Of a stretch of DNA of 64,000 nt, positions 44,401-52,932 are shown piece by piece. This DNA is from Deltaproteobacteria bacterium (GTDB lineage: Bacteria; Myxococcota_A; Polyangia; Polyangiales; Houyiibacteriaceae). The notes below the pieces were generated by a model. It searched no databases, was not told the origin of the DNA, and saw nothing but the letters and a program-made list of their open reading frames with translations. Position 1 is the first letter of the stretch, and every line of letters starts with the position of its first letter. The position numbers were made by a program, and so were the translations under genes. The DNA is taken from positions 310,001 through 374,000 of the forward strand of contig JAEPMI010000005.1 of NCBI GenBank assembly GCA_017644045.1, written 5' to 3'.

Positions 44401-44491
44401 GGGGTTCGGGCCTCGCCCCTACGGTCACAGCGCCTCATCCCCGGACTCTGCCCCGGCGGATCCGACTCGGCAAACGCGGCGATTGCGACAA

Positions 44492-44507
44492 GAATGAGCC
44501 GTCATTC
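44492..44507. promoter_or_regulatory. Inverted repeat GAATGA-N4-TCATTC before a -35 box
   Basis: A perfect 6-bp inverted repeat in an AT-rich island, 8 bp upstream of TTGACC. Size and position suit a TetR-type operator for a fatty-acid degradation operon; the binder is unknown. Confidence 0.4.
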
Positions 44508-44670
44508 ATTTTTCGTTGACCTGGCCCCGGCCCTCGTGTGATCTGGCTGCATCAGCTGCCGTCGGGTGTGAGGGCAGCATCGAACCAACCACCCCTCCAG
44601 CCAACGTGGCGAGCCGAAGGCGAGCCCGTTTGGGAGGGAGCGAGTCGCCGGCTCCGCCGGCGCGATGCGG

Positions 44671-44691
44671 GAGGGTCTTTCGAAGACCCTC
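44671..44691 (+). promoter_or_regulatory. Leader hairpin next to the ribosome site
   Basis: GAGGGTCTT-TCG-AAGACCCTC, a 9-bp perfect stem with a 3-nt loop, ends 2 nt before the AAGGAG ribosome site (44693-44698) of the gene at 44706. It could modulate translation start or mRNA stability. Confidence 0.4.
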
Positions 44692-44705
44692 CAAGGAGAA
44701 AAGAC

Positions 44706-47639
44706 GTGCTGCGTTTCGACGATCGAGTGGTGGTGGTGACCGGTGCTGGAAACGGCCTCGGCCGGGCCCACGCGCACCTCTTCGCCAGCCGTGGCGCCAA
44801 GGTCGTGGTCAACGACCTCGGCGGCGACATTCACGGCGGCGGCGGAAGCGCGAAGGCGGCCGACGTGGTGGTGAACGAGATCAAGGAAGCCGGCGGCGAG
44901 GCCGTGGCCAACTACGACTCGGTCACCGACGGCGCAAAGATCATCCAGACCGCGATGGACACCTACGGGCGCATCGACGTCGTGGTGAACAACGCCGGCA
45001 TCCTCCGCGACGTCAGCTTCCACAAGATGACCGAGGCGGACTGGGACCTGGTCTACGAGGTCCACGTGAAGGGCAGCTTCGCGGTCACCCACGCCGCCTG
45101 GCCCCACATGCGCGAGGCCGGCTACGGCCGCGTGATCATGACCGCCTCGGCCGCGGGCATCTACGGCAACTTCGGCCAGGCGAACTACGCGATGGCCAAG
45201 CTCGGCCTCTTCGGCTTCGGGCAGACGCTCGCCATCGAGGGCCGCAAGCGCGGCATTCACGTGAACACGATCGCGCCGATCGCCGGTTCCCGGATGACCG
45301 AGACGGTGCTCCCGGAGAACCTGCTCGCGGCGCTCAAGCCCGAGTACGTGTCGCCCCTCGTCGCGTGGCTCGCGCACGAGGACTGCGAGTCCAGCGGCGG
45401 TCTCTACGAGGTCGGCGGCGGTCACTTCGCCGGGCTCCGCTGGGAGCGCTCCGCCGGCAAGACCTTCCGAGTCGGTCGCAACATCAGCCCGGAGGACGTG
45501 CAGACCAGCTGGGACGCCATCGACGGCATGGAGGAGACCGAGCATCCGGAGAACATCGCGCAGTCGATGCAGCCGGTGATGGGCAACCTCGAGCGCGGCG
45601 AGTCCAAGGGCGGCAACGAGTGGATCGACGTCGACGAGGCGCTCGGCTACGAGTTCCCCGAGCAGACCTCGAGCTACACCGAGCGCGACCTGGCGCTCTA
45701 CGCGCTCGGCGTCGGCGCCGCGAAGGACGGCGAGGGCGAGCTCGACCTCGTCTACGAGATGGCGAAGGACGGCTTCAAGGCCCTCCCCTCCTATGGCGTC
45801 ATCCCGGCCATCAACGTGATCCTCGACCTCGGCAAGCGCGGCGTGACCGCGCCCGGTCTGCACTACGGCCTCGATCGCGTGCTCCACGGCGAGCAGAAGC
45901 TGACGCTGAAGCGGCCGTTGCCCCGGAACGCGAAGCTCACGCACAAGGCGCGCATCAGCAACATCTACGACAAGGGCAAGGGCGCTCTGGTCGTCACCGC
46001 CATCGAGAGCTTCGACGAGGACGGCGACCTGCTGGCGGTCAACGAGGTCACGACCTTCGTCCGCGGGGCCGGCGGCTGGGGCGGCGACCGCGGCCCGAGC
46101 GCCGAGAAGAACACGCCCCCCGATCGGAAGCCGGACGCCGTGGTCGAAGAGAAGACCGCCGCGAACCAGGCACTCCTCTACCGGCTCAGCGGCGACTGGA
46201 ACCCGCTCCACGCGGACCCGGCCTTCGCCAAGGCGATGAAGTTCGACAAGCCGATCCTCCACGGGCTCTGCACCTTCGGCTTCTCGGTTCGGCACGTGCT
46301 GAGCCAGCTCGCGCCGGAGGGTGACCCCCGCTACTTCAAGAGCGTCGACGTGCGATTCGCGAAGACCGTCTACCCCGGTGAGACGCTGATCACGGAAGCC
46401 TGGAAGGAGGGCAACGAGCTCATCTTCCAGACGAAGGTGAAGGAGCGCGACGAGGTCTGCCTCAGCAACGGCGCCATCGAGCTCTACGAGACCATCCCCG
46501 TGAAGAAGGCCAAGCCAAAGGGAACCGCCGCCAAGGCGGAAGCCTCCGCGCCGAGCGGTCCGATCAGCGCCGACATCTTCGGCGGCATCGGCCACTGGAT
46601 GGCGGAGAACGCCGACGACACGAAGCGGGTCGACAAGATCTTCCAGTTCAGGCTCAGCGACCCCGACTCCGTGTGGACGGTCGACTGCAAGAACGCGAGC
46701 GTGAGCGAAGGCGAGACCGCCAAGCCGGACTGCACCCTCGAGCTCACCGACGCGAACTTCCTCGCGATGTGCACCGGCCAGGCCGACCCGCAGAAGCTCT
46801 ACTTCGGCGGCGACCTGAAGATCGGCGGCGACATCATGGCCAGCCAGAAGCTCACCTTCCTCCAGAAGGTCGAAGAGAAGCACGTGAAGAAGGCCATGGA
46901 CGCGCGGGGCGCCGGCGGTGGGGACGCACCGGCCGCGGCGGCGCCGAGCGGCCCGACGAGCGCCGACGTCTTCCGGGGCATCGGGATCTTCCTGAGCGAG
47001 AACCCGGACATCCCCAAGGGCGTCGGCAAGGTCTTCCAGTTCAAGCTCAGCGAGCCGGACTCGGTCTGGACCATCGACGCCAGCGGCGACACCGGCGTGA
47101 CCGAGGGCGAGACGATCAAGCCCGACTGCACGCTCGAGCTCACCGACGCGGACTTCGTGGCGATGACCAAGGGCGAGAAGGACCCGCAGAAGATGTACTT
47201 CGGCGGCGAGCTGAAGATCGGCGGCGACATCATGGCCAGCCAGAAGCTCACCTTCCTGCAGAAGGTCGAAGAAAAGCACGTGGCCGAGGCGATGAAGAAC
47301 CGGCCCAGCGGTGGCGAGACCAAGGCGGCGCCGAAGAAGGCGGCCAAGGAGCCCTTCGCCCCGAAGCTCATGGACTCGCTCACCGTGAAGAAGAACGGCG
47401 GCGCCAAGGTGCAGCTGCTGGTGACCGACCCCGATGGCGCGTGGTTCGTCGACCTCGGTGAGGGCTCGGTGAAGCCGGGCACCTACGACGGCGCCGACAC
47501 CACGATCACCCTCGACGACGCCTCGCTCGCCGAGCTCGCCAAGGGCGACGCGGACGCCTCGGCGCTCTTCCAGAAGGGCAAGCTCCGCGTCGACGGAGAC
47601 CTCGCCCCCGCCCGCGACCTCGGCTGGCTGAAGGCCTGA
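44706..47639 (+). CDS. Multifunctional beta-oxidation protein: SDR + MaoC hydratase + three SCP2 domains
   Basis: 977 residues from GTG 44706, set by AAGGAG at 44693-44698. Residues 1-250: short-chain dehydrogenase ([25 protein letters not shown]161-xxx-K165). About 300-610: double hot-dog 2-enoyl-CoA hydratase 2, with the signature [14 protein letters not shown] (D497, N499, H502). Then three SCP2 lipid-binding domains: 618-735 and 749-865, nearly identical in part, and a divergent one at about 884-977. Animal MFE-2 has the same first two domains and a single SCP2. It would perform the second and third steps of beta-oxidation through (3R)-hydroxyacyl-CoA. The thiolase follows 31 bp downstream. 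Confidence 0.93.
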   Translation: MLRFDDRVVVVTGAGNGLGRAHAHLFASRGAKVVVNDLGGDIHGGGGSAKAADVVVNEIKEAGGEAVANYDSVTDGAKIIQTAMDTYGRIDVVVNNAGILRDVSFHKMTEADWDLVYEVHVKGSFAVTHAAWPHMREAGYGRVIMTASAAGIYGNFGQANYAMAKLGLFGFGQTLAIEGRKRGIHVNTIAPIAGSRMTETVLPENLLAALKPEYVSPLVAWLAHEDCESSGGLYEVGGGHFAGLRWERSAGKTFRVGRNISPEDVQTSWDAIDGMEETEHPENIAQSMQPVMGNLERGESKGGNEWIDVDEALGYEFPEQTSSYTERDLALYALGVGAAKDGEGELDLVYEMAKDGFKALPSYGVIPAINVILDLGKRGVTAPGLHYGLDRVLHGEQKLTLKRPLPRNAKLTHKARISNIYDKGKGALVVTAIESFDEDGDLLAVNEVTTFVRGAGGWGGDRGPSAEKNTPPDRKPDAVVEEKTAANQALLYRLSGDWNPLHADPAFAKAMKFDKPILHGLCTFGFSVRHVLSQLAPEGDPRYFKSVDVRFAKTVYPGETLITEAWKEGNELIFQTKVKERDEVCLSNGAIELYETIPVKKAKPKGTAAKAEASAPSGPISADIFGGIGHWMAENADDTKRVDKIFQFRLSDPDSVWTVDCKNASVSEGETAKPDCTLELTDANFLAMCTGQADPQKLYFGGDLKIGGDIMASQKLTFLQKVEEKHVKKAMDARGAGGGDAPAAAAPSGPTSADVFRGIGIFLSENPDIPKGVGKVFQFKLSEPDSVWTIDASGDTGVTEGETIKPDCTLELTDADFVAMTKGEKDPQKMYFGGELKIGGDIMASQKLTFLQKVEEKHVAEAMKNRPSGGETKAAPKKAAKEPFAPKLMDSLTVKKNGGAKVQLLVTDPDGAWFVDLGEGSVKPGTYDGADTTITLDDASLAELAKGDADASALFQKGKLRVDGDLAPARDLGWLKA
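46818..46886 (+). repeat. Direct repeat, first copy (SCP2 domain end)
   Basis: 69 bp encoding [20 protein letters not shown] onward, matching 47214-47282 except for two synonymous changes. The copies are 396 bp (132 codons) apart, the length of one SCP2 domain plus linker, so the SCP2 domain was duplicated recently or is kept uniform by conversion. Confidence 0.85.
47214..47282 (+). repeat. Direct repeat, second copy (SCP2 domain end)
   Basis: Second copy of the 69-bp unit at 46818-46886, in the second SCP2 domain. Confidence 0.85.
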
Positions 47640-47670
47640 TTCCACCCACGAAGACACAGGAGAGAGACAC

Positions 47671-48849
47671 ATGCGCAAGGTTCACGTCATCGGGGTCGGA
47701 ATGGTCCCCTTCCAGAAGCCCGGCAAGAGCGACGACTACCCGGTCATGGCGAAGGGGGCGATGACCGCCGCCTTCGAGGACGCCGGCGTTCCCTTCACGG
47801 ACGTCGAGCAGGCCTACGTCGGCTACGTCTACGGCGACTCCACCTGCGGCCAGCGCGCCGTGTACGAGATGGGGCAGACCGGCATCCCGGTCTTCAACGT
47901 CAACAACAACTGCTCCACCGGCTCGACCGCCCTGATGCTCGCCAAGCAGGCCATCGCCGGCGGCATGGCCGAGTGCGTGCTCGCCCTCGGCTTCGAGAAG
48001 ATGGAGAAGGGCGCGCTCGGCGCGAAGTGGGACGACCGCGCGAACCCGCTCGAGTGGCACGCCGGTCAGATGAACGGGATGCAGGGCTTCACCGCCGCGC
48101 CGCCCGCCGCGCAGATGTTCGGCGGCGCCGGCCGCGAGTACCGCTGGAAGTACGGCACCAAGCGCGAGACCTTCGCCAAGATCAGCAGCAAGGCTCGCTC
48201 GCACGCGTCGAAGAACCCCTACGCGCTCTTCAAGGACGAGCTCACGGTCGAAGAGGTGCTCGCCAGCCCGGAGGTCTTCGACCCGCTCACGCGCTTCCAG
48301 TGCTGCCCGCCGACCTGCGGCGCGGCCGCGGCGATCCTCTGCAGCGAGGAGTTCGCCAAGAAGCACGGCAAGGGCGACGCCGTCTGGATCGCAGCCCAGG
48401 CGATGACCACCGACTTCCCGTCGAGCTTCGAGGAGAAGTCGATGATGAAGGTCGTCGGCTACGACATGACCAAGAAGGCCGCCGCCAAGGTCTACGAGGA
48501 GGCCGGCATCGGCGCCGAAGACGTCGACGTGGTCGAGCTCCACGACTGCTTCACCGCCAACGAGCTGCTCACCTACGAGGGCCTCGGCCTCTGCCCCGAG
48601 GGCGAGGCGGAGAAGTTCATCTGGGACGGCGACAACACCTTCGGCGGCAAGTACGTGACCAACCCGTCCGGCGGCCTGCTCTCCAAAGGCCACCCGCTCG
48701 GCGCCACGGGTCTCGCCCAGTGCACCGAGCTGGTCTGGCAGCTCCGCGGACAGGGCGAGAAGCGCCAGGTCGAGGGTGCAAAGGTCGCGCTGCAGCACAA
48801 CCTGGGCCTCGGCGGCGCCTGCGTCGTCACCATGTACCGCAAGGACTGA
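47671..48849 (+). CDS. SCP-x type thiolase / lipid-transfer protein
   Basis: 392 residues with AGGAG upstream. The thiolase fold: active cysteine in [25 protein letters not shown], and [17 protein letters not shown] plus [10 protein letters not shown] near the C-terminus, as in the thiolase half of sterol carrier protein x. It would cleave 3-ketoacyl-CoA, finishing the cycle of the preceding multifunctional protein. In animals the thiolase and an SCP2 domain are fused; here the SCP2 domains are on the partner protein. The two genes form one operon (31-bp gap). Confidence 0.92.
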   Translation: MRKVHVIGVGMVPFQKPGKSDDYPVMAKGAMTAAFEDAGVPFTDVEQAYVGYVYGDSTCGQRAVYEMGQTGIPVFNVNNNCSTGSTALMLAKQAIAGGMAECVLALGFEKMEKGALGAKWDDRANPLEWHAGQMNGMQGFTAAPPAAQMFGGAGREYRWKYGTKRETFAKISSKARSHASKNPYALFKDELTVEEVLASPEVFDPLTRFQCCPPTCGAAAAILCSEEFAKKHGKGDAVWIAAQAMTTDFPSSFEEKSMMKVVGYDMTKKAAAKVYEEAGIGAEDVDVVELHDCFTANELLTYEGLGLCPEGEAEKFIWDGDNTFGGKYVTNPSGGLLSKGHPLGATGLAQCTELVWQLRGQGEKRQVEGAKVALQHNLGLGGACVVTMYRKD

Positions 48850-48920
48850 GGGCCGACCGGGTCCCAGATGGCACGGTTGGGCGTTTCGCTCCGAGACGCT
48901 TCTTGCTAACCTCCCGGTCC

Positions 48921-49694
48921 ATGAACCGGACCACGCTGCTGGCCGCTGTGGCCATCGCCATTCTGGGCGGGGTTCTCTTCATGATCCGCAAGCAGCGGTA
49001 CACCGACAAGGTCACGGGCGGATACACCGTCCCCGTGGTCGCGGTCATCATGGACGTCCGCGAGGGCTCCCCGCTGGCGCCGGTTCAGCTCGGAATCATC
49101 CAGCGGCCGCCGGCCCACGTCGAAGAGCGGCACGTGCTGGGCGAGGATCTCGGCGAGGTGCTCGGCGTCCCCGCGCGCTACGAGCTGCGCGCCGGTGCGA
49201 CCCTCCGCTGGTCCGACGTCGAGGCCGACGCACAGGAGCGCGGCACCCCGTCCGAGCTGCTACAGGCCGGCCAGCGCGCCATCACGGTCCACACCGGAAC
49301 CCGCAGCTTCCACCGCATGATGAAGCGGGGCGACCGGGTCGACGTGCTCTACACCGGTCGCCGCCAGGGCGACGGGACCCAGATGACCGTGGTGCTCGCC
49401 CAGAACGTGCTCGTGCTGGCAGACGAGGTGACCCTCGTGGTCCGCAATGGCGAGACCGAGTCCTCGCGTCAGGTGACCCTCGCGGTCGACCCGCACCAGG
49501 CCTCGCTCCTCGAGCACTCGGAGCGCGACGGCATGAACTCCTTCCTCGCCTTCGTGGCGCGGCACCCCGACGACGATCTCATCATCGAGGACACGCCGAC
49601 CGCGACCAACGAGGACCTCATCCGGGCGGCAGAGCGTCGCCGTCGGAACCGGGCGCGCCCGGCGCCGACTCGGATGATCGAAGAGATCCTGTAG
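48921..49694 (+). CDS. cpaB: Flp/Tad pilus assembly protein CpaB-like, orphan
   Basis: 257 residues. A membrane anchor (MNRTTLLAAVAIAILGGVLF) is followed by the SAF domain of CpaB/RcpC (VPVVAVIMDVREGSPLAP; RYELRAGATLRWSDV) and a C-terminal domain with ALTVHTG-like AITVHTGTRSFHRMMKRGDR and VVLAQNVLVL. CpaB works with the CpaC secretin in Tad pili. No other tad gene is in the window, so it may act alone or with a distant locus. It overlaps the PAP2 gene tail to tail by 77 bp. Confidence 0.8.
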   Translation: MNRTTLLAAVAIAILGGVLFMIRKQRYTDKVTGGYTVPVVAVIMDVREGSPLAPVQLGIIQRPPAHVEERHVLGEDLGEVLGVPARYELRAGATLRWSDVEADAQERGTPSELLQAGQRAITVHTGTRSFHRMMKRGDRVDVLYTGRRQGDGTQMTVVLAQNVLVLADEVTLVVRNGETESSRQVTLAVDPHQASLLEHSERDGMNSFLAFVARHPDDDLIIEDTPTATNEDLIRAAERRRRNRARPAPTRMIEEIL

Positions 49695-50325
49695 CGGCCT
49701 CCGCGCGAAACGGCGGCCACTGGTCGTTCCGCAGCCAGGTCCAGCACACGATCACCCACGCGCTCGCGAGGCACCATCCCGCGAGTACGTCGGTCGGGTA
49801 GTGCACGCCGAGGTAGGTGCGGGTCCAGCCGACCGCGAGCGGCAGGACGAAGAAGGACGCAGCGACCAATCGCCGCGCCGGCCGCGCGAGCCAGATCAGG
49901 AGGAAGCAGGCCACCGCGAACGCCATCGTCGACTGGGAGTGGCCACTGGGGAACGAGAGCCCGCGGGGACTCGAGAGCGCCGCCACCACCGTCGGGCGTG
50001 CGCGACCGACGACGACCTTCAGGCCCTCGTTCAGGAGCGCCGACCCCCCGAGCGACACGGCGAGAAAGAGTCCCGCCCGGCGCCAACGCCAGAACACGCC
50101 CACGACGAGGACGGTGCAGAGGGGGATCATGAAGTGGTGCCCGCCGAGGTCCGTCAGCCGCTTCACGACCGCGGTCATCTCATGGGAGCGCCAGCCCTCG
50201 AGGGCGACGAGAATGGTCTCGTCGAGACCGGTGGGTCCATGATCCAGGAGGGTGATCGTCAACAGGCCCAGGAACGCGAGCACGACGGCGCCCAGGACCC
50301 AGAAGCTCGGGTGGATCCGCTTCAC
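49618..50325 (-). CDS. PAP2-family membrane phosphatase
   Basis: 235 residues with five to six membrane segments. The PAP2 signature is complete: KVVVGRARP, SFPSGHSQS, and TRTYLGVHYPTDVLAG. It would dephosphorylate lipid pyrophosphates such as undecaprenyl pyrophosphate or phosphatidic acid on the periplasmic side. It ends in a hydrophilic Ser/Gly tail that overlaps cpaB. It could supply the lipid carrier for envelope and capsule assembly; inferred. Confidence 0.88.
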   Translation of the reverse strand: MKRIHPSFWVLGAVVLAFLGLLTITLLDHGPTGLDETILVALEGWRSHEMTAVVKRLTDLGGHHFMIPLCTVLVVGVFWRWRRAGLFLAVSLGGSALLNEGLKVVVGRARPTVVAALSSPRGLSFPSGHSQSTMAFAVACFLLIWLARPARRLVAASFFVLPLAVGWTRTYLGVHYPTDVLAGWCLASAWVIVCWTWLRNDQWPPFRAEAATGSLRSSESAPGAPGSDGDALPPG

Positions 50326-50441
50326 CGGCCGACCATAGCGCGTCGTCGCCGCGTCATGGCACCCAACGGCGATTGGTCACGCCTGCGCGCGGAGCGGTGC
50401 GGGATGCCACACTCGTCCGTCGGATCGCCCGCACGATTTCC

Positions 50442-50458
50442 TGGCGTGGGATCTGCAG
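50442..50458 (+). promoter_or_regulatory. Sigma-54-like promoter element before the YtxH-like gene
   Basis: TGGCGTGGGATCTGCAG has GG and GC 10 bp apart and shares TGGCRTGG-N3-CTGC with the elements at 21129 and 27707. It lies 113 bp before the ATG at 50571. I see no copy of the GACA-N4-TGTC motif upstream. Confidence 0.4.
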
Positions 50459-50570
50459 TGGTTCGGGTCGTGCGAGCGTTATGCTCGCCGTGCGTCGAAT
50501 GGCCGACGCACGAATCGACCCACATTCTCCGGAGCGCGCAAACGCTTCGGCAACCCCAAGGAGAATCCCC

Positions 50571-51002
50571 ATGAGCCTGCAGAGCACGATGATGAAGGCC
50601 GCCGCCCTCTACGCCCTCAAGAAGGCCTCCGAGAACATTTCGGAGGACGACATGAAGCGCTGGGCGAAGTCGGCGATCGACCGCACGCCGGAAGAGTGGC
50701 GCGCCAACGCCCTGAACACCTTCGACGCGGGCCTGATGCGCGCCGGGCTGATGCGGGCCTCCCAGGCCCCCAACACCGCCAGCCTCGTCATGACCGGCAT
50801 GGTCGCCGGTGTCGTGATCGGTGCGGGCGCCGCGCTGCTTCTCGCCCCGATGACCGGCGCCGAGCTCCGCGCGAAGATCGGCGGACTGGTCGGGGACTTC
50901 CTCCCGGGCAGCAAGAAGGAAGAGGCCGAGGCGACGAGCGAGGACGCCGACGCCGAGGACGGCCCCAAGACCGTCGGCGGCACGCGCGTCCCGACCAACT
51001 GA
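50571..51002 (+). CDS. Small YtxH-like membrane-associated protein
   Basis: 143 residues, ATG 50571 with AAGGAG upstream. A helical N-terminal half (KAAALYALKKASENISEDDM) is followed by one hydrophobic stretch (VMTGMVAGVVIGAGAALLLAP), then the MTGAELRAKIG segment typical of YtxH/stress membrane proteins, and an acidic C-tail. Family members respond to envelope or general stress in other bacteria; the role here is unknown. It is preceded by a sigma-54-like promoter. Confidence 0.65.
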   Translation: MSLQSTMMKAAALYALKKASENISEDDMKRWAKSAIDRTPEEWRANALNTFDAGLMRAGLMRASQAPNTASLVMTGMVAGVVIGAGAALLLAPMTGAELRAKIGGLVGDFLPGSKKEEAEATSEDADAEDGPKTVGGTRVPTN

Positions 51003-51100
51003 CCCGCCTCGCGTTCGAACGCCCGCGCGCCCGATGGCACGCGGGCGTTCACGCGTCCGCCCCTTGGCCCCGCGTCCCCGTGACGGCAACATCCCGAGCC

Positions 51101-51658
51101 ATGAGCACCCGCGACACCGACGTCGACCAGCCCCTCTTCGAACGGCGGATCCCCCCGGGCGACGACAAGGAGCGCCCCGTCTGCACCCGCTGCGGCTTCG
51201 TGGACTACTCGAACCCGAAGATCGTGGTCGGCTCCGTCGCCACGCTCGGTGGGCGGTTCCTGCTCTGCAAGCGGGCGATCGCCCCTCGCGAAGGCTTCTG
51301 GACCCTCCCGGCGGGCTACCTGGAGAACCACGAGCTCCCCGAGGAAGGCGCCGTCCGGGAGGCGCACGAGGAGGCTCGAGCCAAGCTGAAGATCAAGGAT
51401 CTGTTGGCGATCTACAGCATCCGCCACATCAGCCAGATCCAGCTGATGTTCCGCGCCGAGCTCCTGGACGAGCGGATCGAGCCCGGCCCCGAGAGCCGGG
51501 AGGTCCGGCTCTTCCGCTGGCACGACATCCCCTGGGACGAGCTGGCCTTCCCCTCCGTCCGTTGGGCCCTCCGCCACCACCGCGAGCTCGGGGATCGGCC
51601 GGTTGGAGCGCCGTTCACGAATCCCGATGGTTCCGACGGAGAGCTGCCTGGCTCCTGA
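51101..51658 (+). CDS. NUDIX hydrolase with zinc-ribbon-like N-terminus
   Basis: 185 residues. The N-terminus carries VCTRCGFVDYSNPKIVVGS, half of the zinc ribbon seen in NADH-pyrophosphatase-like and ADP-ribose-type NUDIX proteins (only one CxxC pair). The NUDIX box is intact: GYLENHELPEEGAVREAHEE. It would cleave a nucleoside diphosphate linked to X; the substrate is not predictable. ATG 51101 is preferred because the longer frame lacks ribosome signals. Confidence 0.85.
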   Translation: MSTRDTDVDQPLFERRIPPGDDKERPVCTRCGFVDYSNPKIVVGSVATLGGRFLLCKRAIAPREGFWTLPAGYLENHELPEEGAVREAHEEARAKLKIKDLLAIYSIRHISQIQLMFRAELLDERIEPGPESREVRLFRWHDIPWDELAFPSVRWALRHHRELGDRPVGAPFTNPDGSDGELPGS

Positions 51659-51779
51659 GACTCGGGGAAGGTGCCGAGCCTGACGCAACGCTTCGACTCG
51701 CTGCGTCATCGCCGTCCATTTCGGCCGTCTGGCCCGAAAATGACAAAGATTTCCAGCATGTAAAATGTGATTCGCGAGC

Positions 51780-51807
51780 TTGACGCGCCGCGTCACGGAG
51801 CTAGTGT
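51780..51807 (+). promoter_or_regulatory. Possible sigma-70-type promoter in AT-rich island
   Basis: TTGACG (51780-51785) and TAGTGT (51802-51807) are 16 bp apart, just after the most AT-rich stretch in this part of the window (51740-51775). It points rightwards toward no coding gene. Confidence 0.35.
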
Positions 51808-51904
51808 TCACTTGTCTCGAGGGCCACACACCCCGGCCCGAGGGAGGAGCCTGCGGAGACGCGGGCTGCCAGCACCCATCCAACACACCCAGCTGACACC
51901 CCGG

Positions 51905-51937
51905 CCCCGTGGGGGGGCCCCAAAACCCCCCACGGGG
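51905..51937. terminator. Strong 12-bp hairpin, probable terminator
   Basis: CCCCGTGGGGGG and CCCCCCACGGGG form a perfect stem around a 9-nt loop. It sits 7 bp beyond the lysR stop on the minus strand and about 100 bp after a promoter-like element on the plus strand. No T-run follows on either strand, so it may act as a pause or RNA end-stabilising hairpin rather than a classical intrinsic terminator. Confidence 0.6.
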
Positions 51938-51944
51938 CGTCAGC

Positions 51945-52832
51945 CTACCGAGCGCCCCTCTTCTTGCGGGGCGCTTTCCTTTTGGGCTCGAGCAGCTGCT
52001 CTCGAAGCGCGGCCACCGCCGGCGCCAGGCGCTCTCGCCCTCGGTGGACCAGCCGGAGCTCCCGCTCCACCGGCGTTCGCGGGTCGGGCACACGGACCAT
52101 CTTCCGCCGCCGCAGGTCGTCGCGAACGGCGTCCAGGCTCACCAGCGCGATGCCCACGCCAGCGCGAACGTGTCCCTTCACGGCGGCGATCGACCCCAGC
52201 TCCATCACGACGTCCGCTTCGGGGAAGGTTGCCTGGAAGAGCTCTCGGGTCGTCGAGCCCGGCCGGAAGGTCAGGTAGCTCGCGCCTTCGGGCGGAAGAT
52301 CGGGCGCCGCGACCAGGATGAGCTCGTCCACCCGCCAGAGCTCGTCATCGAGCATGGCCCAGGCGGGATCGTCGTGCGGAGCGCCGGTCACGCTGCTGGT
52401 CACCGCGAGGTCCAGGTCGCCCTCCAGCACGGCCTGCTTCGCTTCCTCCGTGGTGGTCTCACGGAGCCGGTAGGTCACCCCCGGGTACGTCCGCTGAAAG
52501 CGCGCGATCTCCTTCGGCAGCATGTAGGTGCAGGCGGTCGCGCCGGCCCCCATCCGCACCTCGCCGCTGCGGAGCTCGAGCACCTCCTCGACCGCGCGTC
52601 GCCCTTCGTCGACCGCCGCGAGCGCCGCGCGAGCGCGAGGGAGCAACGCCTCGCCTGCCGCGGTGAGCGACGCGCCCTTTCGACCCCGATGCAGGAGCGA
52701 AGCACCGAACGCTTCCTCGAGTCGCCGGATCGACGCGGTGAGCGCGGGCTGGGAGAGGTGCGCGCGCCGCGCGGCTTCGGTGAACGTGCCGTGTTCGACG
52801 ATCAGCAGGAGGTGCTGCAGCGAATCCAGCAA
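51945..52832 (-). CDS. LysR-family transcriptional regulator
   Basis: 295 residues. A winged helix (MLDSLQHLLLIVEHGTFTEA; LSQPALTASIRRLEEAFGA) and a periplasmic-binding-like effector domain. The C-tail is strongly basic (EPKRKAPRKKRGAR), which is unusual. It is divergent from a TauE/SafE exporter (start codons 100 bp apart), with a palindrome between, so it probably controls that exporter in response to a small anion or organic compound. The effector is unknown. Confidence 0.92.
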   Translation of the reverse strand: MLDSLQHLLLIVEHGTFTEAARRAHLSQPALTASIRRLEEAFGASLLHRGRKGASLTAAGEALLPRARAALAAVDEGRRAVEEVLELRSGEVRMGAGATACTYMLPKEIARFQRTYPGVTYRLRETTTEEAKQAVLEGDLDLAVTSSVTGAPHDDPAWAMLDDELWRVDELILVAAPDLPPEGASYLTFRPGSTTRELFQATFPEADVVMELGSIAAVKGHVRAGVGIALVSLDAVRDDLRRRKMVRVPDPRTPVERELRLVHRGRERLAPAVAALREQLLEPKRKAPRKKRGAR

Positions 52833-52859
52833 TGGCTACCTCCTGCCGTCCATCGTTTC

Positions 52860-52874
52860 ATAACCGATGGTTAT
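52860..52874. promoter_or_regulatory. LysR-type palindrome ATAACC-GAT-GGTTAT
   Basis: A perfect 15-bp palindrome (6-bp arms, 3-bp centre) lies 27 bp upstream of lysR and 58 bp upstream of the tauE-like gene. It has the T-N11-A form of LysR sites. Confidence 0.6.
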
Positions 52875-52932
52875 CATATCGCTCGAAACAATCGATTGGT
52901 CAAAAGCGAGCGTCACCACCAGCCTGCTCTCC

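Larger units (their letters stand above)
44401..44705. other. Intergenic region upstream of the beta-oxidation operon
   Basis: 305 bp between divergent genes. It contains an inverted repeat GAATGA-GCCG-TCATTC (44492-44507), a -35-like TTGACC (44516-44521) with a weak TGATCT 17 bp on, and a 9-bp hairpin next to the ribosome site. Positions 44485-44496 (GCGACAAGAATG) repeat the half-site found at 21017-21028. No ORF or RNA gene seen. Confidence 0.45.

Noticed and set aside
44502-47678. 1058-codon minus-strand frame opposite the beta-oxidation protein
   Set aside because: Pure antisense shadow of the strongly biased gene at 44706.
52867-52932. Longer start for the TauE-like gene
   Set aside because: Begins within the LysR palindrome region and adds a non-hydrophobic stretch absent from the family.
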